Below are positions 25,475 to 34,216 of a DNA stretch of 64,000 bases, piece after piece. The notes under the pieces are model-generated. The model made no database searches. It saw only the letters and a list, made by a program, of their open reading frames with translations, and was not told the DNA's origin. A program made the position numbers and the translations under genes. Each line of letters starts with the position of its first letter. Position 1 is the first letter of the stretch. Origin of the DNA: Actinomycetota bacterium (GTDB taxonomy: Bacteria; Actinomycetota; Geothermincolia; Geothermincolales; RBG-13-55-18); the NCBI GenBank assembly GCA_040757835.1, contig JBFLWJ010000004.1, positions 90,126 through 154,125 of the forward strand. The letters are read 5' to 3'.

Positions 25475-26422
25475 ATGGAGGACTTCGAGGAACTGCTCAT
25501 CCCAGGGGAGGAGCTGGTCGCACGCATCCAGGAAGAGAAGCACAAGAGAAACGCCATCATCCTGGCCCACAATTACCAGCGCCCGGAGGTCCAGGACATA
25601 GGTGACTACGTAGGCGACTCCCTGGGTCTGGCCCGCCAGGCGGCCCGGGCCGACGCGGAGGTCATCGTCTTCTGCGGGGTCCACTTCATGGCCGAGACCG
25701 CCTCCATATTATGCCCGCAGAAGACGGTCCTCCTGCCCGACCTGCATGCGGGATGCCCCATGGCGGACATGGCCGACGCCAGGGCGGTCCTGCGCATGAA
25801 GGAGCAGCTCCGCAGGGCGGTGGTGGTCTCCTACGTCAACACCACCGCGGCGGTAAAGGCGGTGAGTGACTACTGCTGCACCTCATCCAACGCCGTCGAA
25901 GTGGTGAAAGCCATTGATACGGAAGAGGTCATCTTCGTGCCCGACCGCAACCTGGCCGACTACGTGTCCGAACGGGTGCCGGAAAAGGTGGTCTTCCCCT
26001 GGAACGGTTACTGCCACGTCCACCACTACATTAGCGCCGCACATATCCAGGAGGTCCTGGAGGAGCACCCGGGCGCGGAGGTCATCGCCCACCCCGAGTG
26101 CACCCGGGAGGTGCGGGGGATGGCCCATCACGTCAGGAGCACATCCGGTATGGTGGAAGCGGCCATGGCATCCCCATGCGACGAGTTCGTGCTCGCCACC
26201 GAGTCGGGCATGGTCCACCCCCTCTCCAAGGCGATGCCGAGCAAGCGTTTCTATCCTCCCGCAAGCGAGCCGCTGTGCCCGAACATGAAGCGTGTCACCC
26301 TTTCCAAGGTGCTGCAGTCCCTGCAGACGCTGACTCCCCAGGTGAGGGTAAAGGAGGAGACAAGGGCAAGGGCCCTGCAGGCGGTCGAGAGGATGCTGGT
26401 CCAGGGCGGCTCGCTCCTGTAA
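25475..26422 (+). CDS. nadA: Quinolinate synthase A
   Basis: A protein of about 315 residues with the three-domain NadA pattern: AIILAHNYQRPEVQDIGDYVGDSLGLAR, YVNTTAAVKAVSDYCCTSSNAVEVV, and EPLCPNMKRVTL. Cysteines in FCGVHFMAETA, YCCTSSN and EPLCPNMK are the expected [4Fe-4S] ligands. The enzyme condenses iminoaspartate and dihydroxyacetone phosphate to quinolinate in NAD synthesis. nadB and nadC are not in the window. ATG 25475 follows CAGGAG by seven bases. It is the last gene of the cysK-iscS-rrf2 operon. Confidence 0.9.
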   Translation: MEDFEELLIPGEELVARIQEEKHKRNAIILAHNYQRPEVQDIGDYVGDSLGLARQAARADAEVIVFCGVHFMAETASILCPQKTVLLPDLHAGCPMADMADARAVLRMKEQLRRAVVVSYVNTTAAVKAVSDYCCTSSNAVEVVKAIDTEEVIFVPDRNLADYVSERVPEKVVFPWNGYCHVHHYISAAHIQEVLEEHPGAEVIAHPECTREVRGMAHHVRSTSGMVEAAMASPCDEFVLATESGMVHPLSKAMPSKRFYPPASEPLCPNMKRVTLSKVLQSLQTLTPQVRVKEETRARALQAVERMLVQGGSLL

Positions 26423-26590
26423 CAAGCCCCCTCTTCATAATTCCTTAATAATCCGGGCCTATGATGTCGCCATGACGGAGCGGCCCGGGATGCGACTGGC
26501 CGCCGGAGGTTGTATCGTAAATATCGAAGACACCTTTCCGGAGAAGCTGCTCACGGTGGAGCCGGAAAAAGTCCATCTTTCGGAGCGAAG

Positions 26591-27292
26591 ATGAAGGAAG
26601 AGAAGATAATGATCGTGGACGACGAGAAGGACATCGTCGATTTCGTTGCGGCCTACCTCACGAAAGAGGGCTACCCGACCATCGAGGCCTACGACGGCGA
26701 GACCGCCCTCAGGTTGTGGAAGGAACAGCGGCCGGACCTGGTGGTGCTGGACGTCCTCATGCCCCATCTCGACGGCCTCTCCTTCTGCCGCGAGGTGCGC
26801 AAAGACTCCAGCGTCCCCATCATCATCCTCTCCGCCAAGTCCGCCGAGGACGACAGGATCGTCGGCCTGGAGTACGGGGCGGACGACTACATGGTCAAAC
26901 CATTTAGCCCGCGTGAGCTGGTGGCCAGGATCAGGGCGCTGCTGCGCAGGCGCAGGGAGAGCATGGTGGGAGGGGGATCGCTCACCGCCGGGCCTATGGC
27001 CATCGACACCGGCAGCCACCTGGTGAAGGTCAACGGCGAGGAGGTGCCTCTGACACCCATGGAACTGAGCATCCTCGCGGTGCTGGCGACCCATCCCGGC
27101 CAGGTGCTTTCACGGGAGAAGATAATCGCCCTGGCCCAGGGCGATTGTTACGAGGGTTTCGACCGCAACGTCGACACCCATATAAAGAACATCCGCAACA
27201 AGCTGGCGAAGAGGACGGAAGAGTGGACCTTCATCGAGACCGTCTACGGTGTCGGTTACAGGTTCCAGGCAAAACGGAAACAGGAGGGCTGA
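26591..27292 (+). CDS. OmpR/PhoB-family response regulator
   Basis: A 233-residue regulator. The receiver domain (~1-118) has acidic DDEKD, the phosphorylation site in LVVLDVLMP, Thr/Ser in ILSAKSAEDD and Lys in DDYMVKPFSPREL. The winged helix (~135-230) ends FIETVYGVGYRFQ. ATG 26591 is chosen (GGAG five bases before; the homologous N-terminus begins KEEKIMIVDDE). It is paired with the sensor kinase 66 bp downstream. Confidence 0.9.
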   Translation: MKEEKIMIVDDEKDIVDFVAAYLTKEGYPTIEAYDGETALRLWKEQRPDLVVLDVLMPHLDGLSFCREVRKDSSVPIIILSAKSAEDDRIVGLEYGADDYMVKPFSPRELVARIRALLRRRRESMVGGGSLTAGPMAIDTGSHLVKVNGEEVPLTPMELSILAVLATHPGQVLSREKIIALAQGDCYEGFDRNVDTHIKNIRNKLAKRTEEWTFIETVYGVGYRFQAKRKQEG

Positions 27293-27358
27293 CATGAGGG
27301 CGCAGACGGCTCGGCCGGCGCCGGCCGCATCGCGACCCCGCGGAGGAGCTGAGCTGCC

Positions 27359-28516
27359 TTGAGGAGATCCGCCGCGGCGGGGCCGGGCACCAGGCAGAGG
27401 AAGAGGCTCGGCCTGCGCCTCAAGCTCTTCCTGGTCATCCTGGGGGTCACCCTGACCTGCATACTCTTCTTCGCCCTGCTCTCGAACTACCTGGTGCGCC
27501 AGCAGTTCGACCGCACCTTCGAGGGCTTCGAGCGGGACTTCGTGATGGAGCCGCTGGGGCCTCCTCCCCCCGAACCCCCCGACATAAAGGTGATGAAGGA
27601 CGAGCGCGTCGACGTCGTCAACGTCAGCTACATCATCACCGGGATGTTGGGGGTGCTGCTCGCCTTCGTCTTGAGCTGGTACCTGGCGGACAGGATCTCC
27701 AAACCCCTCTCCGAACTAACCCTGGCCACCAGCCACATCGCCGGTGGGGACTACGGCCGGCAGGTCGACGTCAAAGGGGGAAGGGAAGTCGAGGAGCTGG
27801 GAGAGGCCTTCAACGCTCTCTCGCTGGGCCTTGAGCGCAACGAGGTCCTGCGCAAGAACATGATCGCGGACATATCGCACGAACTGAGGAACCCCCTGGC
27901 CGCCCAGCGCGGCTATCTCGAGGCCCTGCAGGACGGCGTCATCGAGCTCAAGCCCGAAGCCCTGGAGGTGCTGGTAAAGAACAACGCCCTGCTGGCGCGC
28001 CTGGTGGATGACCTGCAGCAGCTTTCCCTGGTGGATGCCGGGCAGCTCAACCTCGACCTGATAGCGGTTAACGCGGAGGAGGCGCTGAAGGCAGCCGCCT
28101 CCGGATTCGAGCACGATCTTGCCGACAGGGGCATCACCTTGACCACGGACGTGGAAGCGGGTCTTCCCGCGGTGATGGCCGACCCGGGCAGGTTGTCGCA
28201 GATACTCGGCAACCTGCTCGCGAACTCCCTGCAGTACACCCCGCGGGGCGGCTCCATAACCATGGGAGCGCGGGGGGAAGACAGGGAGGTGGCCATCTTC
28301 GTCTCCGATACGGGACCGGGGATAGCCGCGGAGGAGCTGCCCTTCATCTTCGACCGCTTCCACCGCACCGACAGGTCGCGGACGCGGGACACCGGGGGCA
28401 CGGGCCTGGGCCTCTCCATAGCCAAGGGCCTGGTGGAAGCCCAGGGGGGCCGCATGTGGGCCGGGAGCGAGGCCGGCAAAGGCACCACCATCTTTTTCAC
28501 CTTCCCCACGGCCTGA
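27359..28516 (+). CDS. Sensor histidine kinase
   Basis: A 385-residue membrane kinase. Two transmembrane helices (~21-45 and ~92-110) flank a short outer loop rich in proline (PLGPPPPEPPD). HAMP covers ~110-165, the His-box is DISHELRNPLAAQRG, the N-box NLLANSLQYTPRGG, and the G-boxes are DTGPGIA and GGTGLGLSI. TTG 27359 follows GGAGGAG by ten bases; the ATG at 27294 is in another frame that ends at once. It most probably phosphorylates the adjacent OmpR-type regulator. The signal is unknown. Confidence 0.9.
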   Translation: MRRSAAAGPGTRQRKRLGLRLKLFLVILGVTLTCILFFALLSNYLVRQQFDRTFEGFERDFVMEPLGPPPPEPPDIKVMKDERVDVVNVSYIITGMLGVLLAFVLSWYLADRISKPLSELTLATSHIAGGDYGRQVDVKGGREVEELGEAFNALSLGLERNEVLRKNMIADISHELRNPLAAQRGYLEALQDGVIELKPEALEVLVKNNALLARLVDDLQQLSLVDAGQLNLDLIAVNAEEALKAAASGFEHDLADRGITLTTDVEAGLPAVMADPGRLSQILGNLLANSLQYTPRGGSITMGARGEDREVAIFVSDTGPGIAAEELPFIFDRFHRTDRSRTRDTGGTGLGLSIAKGLVEAQGGRMWAGSEAGKGTTIFFTFPTA

Positions 28517-28656
28517 ACAGCCACGCTCGATAGCCTGCATCGCGTAAGCGAAGGGGGATTTAACAACTACCACATCTCGCCACCACAATTCCTTCACTTC
28601 TCCTTCTTAGCATCGAGATGTCGGTCAACGACTCTGATGTTGAAAAGGAGTGGAAG

Positions 28657-29427
28657 ATGAGATCCGAGAGAAGGTCCATGGCCCGTGGGTTCAAGCTGCT
28701 GTCCATGCTGCTCCTGGCGGCAATCGTCACCCTGGCGGCGGCTTCATGCGGAGGCAGCTCGGGATCGTCGCGGACCTCGGAGACGGCCACCAAGCTGCCT
28801 CCGGGCGCGACGACAACGGAGAGCACGCTGACCACCACGTCGGATGCCACGGGGGCCGCACAGGCCCAGGCCACCGGCGAGGACGAGGAAGAGGAGAGCG
28901 GATCGGTCGGAGCCGATGCGAACGCGGCGTCCTCGGGCGAACTCACCAAGACCGCATATCTCTCCGGAGCGAACTTCTCCGTGGTCTCGGTGACCAGGGA
29001 GGACAGCAACGAGACCGTTGCCGGCTCCGGCGTGAGGGAGGTGGCGGGCGACTTCCTGCAGATCGAGATGGCAGTGGAGAACGCGGGTGGCGAGCTGGTG
29101 GACCTCTCGAGTTTCTCGTTCCGGCTGTGGAACCCGGCCATAGAGGCCGGCCTCTACGATGACTTCTACGGCAGCACCGGCACCTACGGGAGTTACGTGT
29201 CCGAGAACATGATCTCGGCCGCGCTCCTGGACTACGAGAACCTGCAGTCCGTTTCCATGAAGTTGCGGGTGGGCGAGACGGTGGACAACATCTTTCTCTT
29301 TTTCGACCTCAACCCCCAGAGCACGGCGGTGAACGAGGGGGTCAGCCTGGCCGGCACCAACCTGGTCATCTACGACACCGAGACCGGCGACCAGGTGGAG
29401 ATCAACCTGGCCGATTATGCCGGCTAG
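28657..29427 (+). CDS. Lipoprotein with DUF4352-like domain
   Basis: A 256-residue protein. The lipoprotein signal runs from MRSERRSMARGFK through a hydrophobic stretch to the lipobox Ala-Ala-Ser-Cys. A Ser/Thr/Glu-rich linker (~38-95) leads to an immunoglobulin-like domain with GDFLQIEMAVENAGGELVDLSS, as in DUF4352 proteins exposed on the cell surface. ATG 28657 follows AAGGAG by six bases. It is the first of four genes with an ABC transporter pair and a protease, and may be the transporter's extracytoplasmic partner. Confidence 0.75.
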   Translation: MRSERRSMARGFKLLSMLLLAAIVTLAAASCGGSSGSSRTSETATKLPPGATTTESTLTTTSDATGAAQAQATGEDEEEESGSVGADANAASSGELTKTAYLSGANFSVVSVTREDSNETVAGSGVREVAGDFLQIEMAVENAGGELVDLSSFSFRLWNPAIEAGLYDDFYGSTGTYGSYVSENMISAALLDYENLQSVSMKLRVGETVDNIFLFFDLNPQSTAVNEGVSLAGTNLVIYDTETGDQVEINLADYAG

Positions 29428-29446
29428 CGAAGGGGGGCCCATAGCG

Positions 29447-30976
29447 ATGCGTTCCATCAAGCGGGGTTTCAGGAACTTCCGGCGCCACCCCCTGCGTAAC
29501 CTGGTGGTCATCCTGCTGCTCTTCGTCTGCCTGGCCTTCTCCCTCTCCATGCTGGCGGTGAAGCTGGCGGCGGACAGCCAGGTGGACGAGGTGAAGCAGA
29601 GCGTCGGCAACTACGCCGAGATCAAGGTCAGCTCGGATTACATGATGGCCCTGTTCGAGGAGGAGCGTTCTGAGGATGAAGCCGACCGGGCGGCGCAGGC
29701 GCGCACCATGAGCGAGGAGGAGATGCTGGCGCAGCGCACCATGTTCCTGGTGCCGGAGGAGGTCACCGACGCCTTCTCGCAATTGAGCGAGGTCATCACC
29801 TACGACAAGGTGCTGGAGGCGCGGATAACCCTGGATGATATCGAGAACACCGAGATGGAGACGATGATGTCCATGCGGGAGAGGGGACCGCAGGGCGAGG
29901 GGCCCGCGGCCCTTTCCTCGAACTCGTTCGGCTTCGAGGGCAATACCAGCGGTTCCTCCGTCTCCGATTTCATGCTGGGCAACAAGGTCCTGGTGGAAGG
30001 GTCGTTCTATACCTATCAGGACTACATTGACGCCAATCCGGTGGTGATCGTCGAAGAGACTCTGGCCGAGGAGAACGATCTGGAGGTGGGGGACACCATC
30101 ACCGCCACCATCAGCGGCGAGAGCGGAAAGGACGCGGAGGTCGACCTGACGGTCATCGGCATCTACGAGACGGTGGAGGCCGAGGAGCAGAGCGAGGGCT
30201 CCAGCGCCGAGACGTTCAACCCCATGGGCGACACCTTTTACGCCCCCCTCTCGGTGGTGCAGGCGCTCAACAACACGCTGGGCTATGTCGAGCTTGGATC
30301 ATACTACTTCGACAGCGTCGACTCCACCGATGAGCTGCAGCAGGCCTTCGCGGCCACCTATGCCGGGGGCGGCAACTACGAGCTGGCCACCGATTACTCC
30401 GACTTCGAGTCCATCGCCGATCCCCTGCTCAAGGTGGGCAAGACCTCCATGATCGGCCTGGCCGGTGCGCTGGGCGCCTGCGCGCTCATCATCCTCCTGG
30501 CCATGGCCATCATCATCGGCGGACGCACCCGCGAGCTGGGAGTGCTCAAGGCCATCGGGGCCACCGACCGGCAGGTCATAGCCCAGTTCGCGGTGGAGGT
30601 GGTCTGCATCTGCCTGGTAGCCATCATCCTGGCCACGGGGGCCACCGCCGTGATCTCGCAGAGCATGGGCGACTGGCTGCTTTCGGACAAGCAGGCGGCA
30701 AACAGCAGCGACTCGGAGGGGACGGCCGCCGGCATGCCGGGAGCGCCGGGACAGATGATGGGAGGGCCAGCGGGATCAGGCAGCCTGTACAAGGAGGGGG
30801 GCGGCTTCAACGCCGCCTCCACCACCGAGCAGGCCACCAGCCTCGACGTGGTCTGGCAGGGCAGCATGCTGCTCTACGGCATCCTCATCCTGCTGGGCAT
30901 CAGCCTGCTTGGGATGGCGGTGCCCCTGGTGTGGATAACCAGGCTCAGGCCGGCACGGGTTCTGAGCATGGAATAG
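29447..30976 (+). CDS. MacB/FtsX-type ABC transporter permease
   Basis: A 509-residue protein with one N-terminal transmembrane helix (~18-42, NLVVILLLFVCLAFSLSML), a large outer domain (~45-335) and three C-terminal helices containing GGRTRELGVLKAIGATDRQVIAQF, the classical FtsX segment. An unusual Ser/Gly/Met-rich outer loop (~425-460) sits between the last two helices. The family exports or extracts envelope lipids, peptides or lipoproteins without being a channel. ATG 29447 follows AAGGGGGG. The next gene is its ATPase. Confidence 0.9.
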   Translation: MRSIKRGFRNFRRHPLRNLVVILLLFVCLAFSLSMLAVKLAADSQVDEVKQSVGNYAEIKVSSDYMMALFEEERSEDEADRAAQARTMSEEEMLAQRTMFLVPEEVTDAFSQLSEVITYDKVLEARITLDDIENTEMETMMSMRERGPQGEGPAALSSNSFGFEGNTSGSSVSDFMLGNKVLVEGSFYTYQDYIDANPVVIVEETLAEENDLEVGDTITATISGESGKDAEVDLTVIGIYETVEAEEQSEGSSAETFNPMGDTFYAPLSVVQALNNTLGYVELGSYYFDSVDSTDELQQAFAATYAGGGNYELATDYSDFESIADPLLKVGKTSMIGLAGALGACALIILLAMAIIIGGRTRELGVLKAIGATDRQVIAQFAVEVVCICLVAIILATGATAVISQSMGDWLLSDKQAANSSDSEGTAAGMPGAPGQMMGGPAGSGSLYKEGGGFNAASTTEQATSLDVVWQGSMLLYGILILLGISLLGMAVPLVWITRLRPARVLSME

Positions 30977-30988
30977 GAGGAAGGCAAG

Positions 30989-31678
30989 ATGCAGGACGTA
31001 CTGGAGATAAGGGAAGTGAGCAAGACCTTCAAAGCCAAGGCGGGAGACGTGAAGGCCGTGGACGGGGTGAGCTTCCGCGCCAACAGGGGCGAGGTGACGG
31101 TCATCCTGGGCGCCTCCGGCTCCGGCAAGACCACCCTGCTCTACCTCATCGGCTCCCTGGAGAGCCCGGACGGCGGCGAGATCGAGGTATTCGGGGAAGA
31201 CATCTGCAAGCCCGGGGCTGACCTCATAGGCTACCGCCGCGAAAGGGTCGGTTTCGTCTTCCAGTTCTTCAACCTCATCACGGCGCTTACCGCCCTGGAG
31301 AACGTCACCCTGCCCATGGACCTGGCGGGGGCCTCCGCCGCGGAACAGCACGAGCGGGCGCAGGCGTTGCTGAGCCGCATGGGCGTGGGCGGCAGGCTGC
31401 AAAAGGCCAAGGCCAACAAGATGAGCGGGGGTGAGAAACAGAGGGTGGCCATCGCCCGCGCCCTCGCCAACGACCCCGACATCATCCTCGCCGACGAGCC
31501 CACCGGCAACCTGGACTCGGCCACCGGCAGGGTGGTCGTGGACATCCTGGTGGAGCTGGCGCGCAGGGACGGAAAGTGCGTGATCATCGTCACCCATGAC
31601 GAGTCCATCCTGGAGGCGGCCGACTGGGCCTACCGCATGGAGGACGGAAGGCTTGCCGGCATGGAGATCGCCCGGTAG
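30989..31678 (+). CDS. MacB/LolD-type ABC transporter ATP-binding protein
   Basis: A 229-residue ATPase. Walker A is GASGSGKTT (~41-49), the Q-loop FVFQFFNL, the signature [15 protein letters not shown], Walker [14 protein letters not shown] and the switch histidine VTHDESIL. It lies 12 bp after the permease with an AGGAGG ribosome site. It drives the mechanotransmission-type permease of the preceding gene. Confidence 0.95.
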   Translation: MQDVLEIREVSKTFKAKAGDVKAVDGVSFRANRGEVTVILGASGSGKTTLLYLIGSLESPDGGEIEVFGEDICKPGADLIGYRRERVGFVFQFFNLITALTALENVTLPMDLAGASAAEQHERAQALLSRMGVGGRLQKAKANKMSGGEKQRVAIARALANDPDIILADEPTGNLDSATGRVVVDILVELARRDGKCVIIVTHDESILEAADWAYRMEDGRLAGMEIAR

Positions 31679-31719
31679 CCGGCGATGACAGCGGCAGATC
31701 GAGACCAGAGGTGTACAGG

Positions 31720-32622
31720 ATGATCGAGGACAACCGGCCGATATGCGGGACCCTTTCCACGGACACCCCCCCAAACCCCCCGCCTCCTCCGGGAGGCAGG
31801 GGGAAGACATTGCTCCTGGCCGTGGCCGTGGCGGTTATCGTCACGGCGGCCGTTATATTTGTCGTGCCCCTTACCCTGGGGGCCAATCCCATCGATGTCC
31901 TCAGCGGGAAGGACACCGACCAGCAGGACCAGGCCCAGGTGAGGGAGGTGCGCACCGTGGAGAAGAGGGTCGTCCAGGGCGACGCGGAGGCGGTGGTTGC
32001 CGCCGCCGGGAAGCTGCTGCCCTCCGTAGTCCACATCGAGGTCGTGACGGGGGGCTTCGGCGGCGGCACCGGCATCGCCTCCGGCTTCATCTACTCCTCC
32101 GACGGCTACATCGTCACCAACAACCACGTGGTGGAAAACGCCGTAAGAGTGACCGTGGCCCTGCAGGACGGCTCGACCTACGATGCCGGGGTGGTCGGAG
32201 CCGATCCCCGTACCGACCTGGCGGTGATCAAGGTCGACGCCACCGGGCTGCCCGCCGCAACCCTCGGGGACTCCTCCGGTCTGGTGGTGGGGGAGGCGGT
32301 GGTCGCCGTGGGCAGCCCCGAGGGTTTTGCGGGCAGTGTCACCTCCGGGATCATCAGCGCCCTCGACCGCGACGTGGCCATCTCGAGTTACGAGACCCTG
32401 TCAGGCGTGATCCAGACCGACGCCGCCATCAACCCCGGTAACTCCGGAGGCCCCCTCGGCGACATCGCGGGCGAGGTCGTGGGCATCAATACGGCCATCT
32501 ATACGGAGAGCGGTGGTTACGACGGCCTGGGGTTCTCCATCCCCATCGACAGCGCCAGGCCGGTGATCGAATCGCTGATCGCCATCGGGTCGCCCGTCCG
32601 CTCCAGGCAGGGTATGTACTGA
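31720..32622 (+). CDS. Membrane-anchored HtrA-like serine protease without PDZ domain
   Basis: A protein of ~300 residues. A short Pro-rich cytoplasmic N-terminus (NPPPPPGGRG) precedes one transmembrane helix (~30-55). The trypsin-like domain has His in VTNNHVVE, Asp in PRTDLAVIKV and Ser in NPGNSGGPLG. The chain stops after the protease domain, whereas usual HtrA proteins carry one or two PDZ domains. ATG 31720 is favoured over GTG 31711 by the position of AGAGG. It is the last gene of the lipoprotein-ABC group and probably acts in envelope quality control. Confidence 0.85.
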   Translation: MIEDNRPICGTLSTDTPPNPPPPPGGRGKTLLLAVAVAVIVTAAVIFVVPLTLGANPIDVLSGKDTDQQDQAQVREVRTVEKRVVQGDAEAVVAAAGKLLPSVVHIEVVTGGFGGGTGIASGFIYSSDGYIVTNNHVVENAVRVTVALQDGSTYDAGVVGADPRTDLAVIKVDATGLPAATLGDSSGLVVGEAVVAVGSPEGFAGSVTSGIISALDRDVAISSYETLSGVIQTDAAINPGNSGGPLGDIAGEVVGINTAIYTESGGYDGLGFSIPIDSARPVIESLIAIGSPVRSRQGMY

Positions 32623-32641
32623 TCGCTCACGAGACCGCATC

Positions 32642-32670
32642 TGGAAAGGCCCTGGGCCTGACCTTATAAT
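32642..32670 (+). promoter_or_regulatory. Promoter of tRNA-Ser(GCT)
   Basis: TGGAAA (32642-32647), 17 bp, TATAAT (32665-32670). The -35-like box and spacing are the same as those before tRNA-Ser(GGA). Confidence 0.55.
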
Positions 32671-32704
32671 TGGTCTTGTGCTGCGACGGGCAGACAGGTT
32701 TTCC

Positions 32705-32795
32705 GGAAGGGTGACCGAGCTGGCCTAAGGTGATCGCCTGCTAAGCGATTGTGCGGGAGACCGCACCGAGGGTTCAAATCCCTCCCCTTCCGCCA
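32705..32795 (+). tRNA. tRNA-Ser(GCT)
   Basis: Acceptor GGAAGGG (32705-32711) pairs with CCCTTCC (32785-32791), followed by G and an encoded CCA. The anticodon is GCT in the loop CTGCTAA. A long variable arm is present. Its acceptor arm and T-arm are nearly those of tRNA-Ser(GGA) in this window. Confidence 0.95.
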
Positions 32796-32802
32796 ACGGA
32801 AC

Positions 32803-32833
32803 GGCCCGGGGAACGCGGTTCCCCGGGCCTTTT
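32803..32833 (+). terminator. Rho-independent terminator of tRNA-Ser(GCT)
   Basis: A perfect 12-bp stem GGCCCGGGGAAC/GTTCCCCGGGCC (32803-32814 with 32818-32829) with a 3-base loop is followed by TTTTCC. Confidence 0.9.
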
Positions 32834-32953
32834 CCTGGGGTGACAGGGGCGGGAAGGGGGTTCACCCCTTTCTTAATGGGGTAGAATATGGGGGATGTTC
32901 CAGGACTGATAACGGGCGATGAAATATCCCCGGCGGGACCAAAGGAGGAGGAT

Positions 32954-33550
32954 GTGGGCAAGAGAAGGATGGAGGTCATCGAGTTGGACGAGGAACTCCT
33001 CAAGGAGGAGCTGGACAGGAGAAGGCGTTGCAGGTGCGGCAAGCTCTTCCTGCTCCTGTCCCTCGTCGGAGCCGGAGCCGTTGCCCTCAAGAAGTCACAG
33101 GCGAAAGGCGAGGCGCTGCCCCCGGGGAGCGGCACCGTCACCTTGCGCGATTCGGAGCCGGGCCCGCTGGCCTTCATGATGGGCGAGATGGTCAAGGCCG
33201 TTATCCAGGACCCCCGCAAGAAGTCCCTTGCCGACAAGATGAACGTCTCCGTGGCCGTCCAGGACCTGGACCACCCGGAGATGGCGGCCACCATTATCTT
33301 CAAGGCCAGCGATATCGAGGTCGCCAACGGGGTCATCGACGGGGTGGACATCTACATCGGGACCGAACTCGCGCTCCTGCTCAGTCTCTCCGGCGCCGGC
33401 AAGGGTAGACAGATGCTCAAGTGGCTGCAGAGCGAGGACGGGCGGAAGGTGATCAAAGCCGTGCGCACCGGGAGGTTCAAGGTGCGCGGCGCTCTTAAGA
33501 ACGCCCAGCAGATGGCCATGTTCCAGAAGTTCCTGACCCCCGCGGGCTGA
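32954..33550 (+). CDS. SCP2-like lipid-binding domain protein, membrane-anchored (tentative)
   Basis: A protein of ~198 residues. The charged N-terminus (ELDEELLKEELDRRRRCRCGK) is followed by one hydrophobic segment (LFLLLSLVGAGAVAL). The C-terminal ~110 residues, with AATIIFKASDIEVANGVID, IYIGTELALLLSL and a KVRGALKNAQQMAMFQKFL ending, resemble an SCP2-type sterol or lipid-binding fold. GTG 32954 is chosen because AGGAGGAGG lies just upstream; ATG 32888 lacks a site. The assignment rests on pattern only. Confidence 0.55.
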   Translation: MGKRRMEVIELDEELLKEELDRRRRCRCGKLFLLLSLVGAGAVALKKSQAKGEALPPGSGTVTLRDSEPGPLAFMMGEMVKAVIQDPRKKSLADKMNVSVAVQDLDHPEMAATIIFKASDIEVANGVIDGVDIYIGTELALLLSLSGAGKGRQMLKWLQSEDGRKVIKAVRTGRFKVRGALKNAQQMAMFQKFLTPAG

Positions 33551-33577
33551 GGGGTGGAGGAAGCCCGCCGCTCCTGC

Positions 33578-33973
33578 CTATTCGGAGGGAGCCTGGTGCC
33601 CGGAGGGGGATGCGACGATACGGCTGACCAGATTGCGCAACTGCTCCAGGTTGAAGGGCTTGGTCACGTAATCCACGGCTCCCATCTCTTTGCATCTCAG
33701 GCGGTCGCCCTGGCTCGACTTCGCGGTGAGCATCACCACCGGGATGTCCCTGGTCTCCTCCGCTCCCTTCAGGTGCCGCATGACCTCGTAACCGTCCATC
33801 GCGGGCATCATCAGGTCGAGCAGGATGATATCGGGGTTCTCCTCGCGCGCCAGGCGTAGCGCTTCCGCGCCGCTGTCGGCGAGAAGCACCTTCATCCCAG
33901 CCTTTCCCAGGTTAAGCTCTATCAACCGTAAGAGCAGCCGGTCATCGTCCACTACCAGGGCGCTCGCCTCCAT
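33578..33973 (-). CDS. Single-domain response regulator
   Basis: A 131-residue receiver protein with no output domain. Acidic residues are in VVDDDRLLL, the phosphorylation Asp in IILLDLMMP, Thr in VMLTAKSSQ and Lys in DYVTKPFNLEQL. ATG 33973 is chosen because the protein then starts MEASALVVDDD; the open frame upstream has no domain. No kinase is adjacent. It may act as a phosphate relay or in motility control. Confidence 0.85.
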   Translation of the reverse strand: MEASALVVDDDRLLLRLIELNLGKAGMKVLLADSGAEALRLAREENPDIILLDLMMPAMDGYEVMRHLKGAEETRDIPVVMLTAKSSQGDRLRCKEMGAVDYVTKPFNLEQLRNLVSRIVASPSGHQAPSE

Positions 33974-34100
33974 AGTGGACCACCCCCTCACCACGTATAT
34001 TCCCATCTTCGCCAGCAGACAAACCATGCCATGACCGTCTTGGGCCCGCCTGCAGCCGCATATGGAGGCGCGATCTCTCGGCCGGTGCGGGCTGGGGTCG

Positions 34101-34148
34101 TTGACAGTGGCCGGCAAGGGATACTATTATGTGACTGACTACCCAGTC
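34101..34148 (+). promoter_or_regulatory. Promoter with inverted repeat before the MerR-TetR fusion gene
   Basis: TTGACA (34101-34106), an 18-bp spacer and TATTAT (34125-34130). GACTG-N6-CAGTC (34133-34148) lies over the expected start of transcription and is a likely operator for the downstream regulator. Confidence 0.6.
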
Positions 34149-34216
34149 GCTTTCCGATATCAAGGTTCAGGGGCTCGAAAAAAGCTGCTCCATTACGAGA
34201 AAAGGACGGCCGGCGG

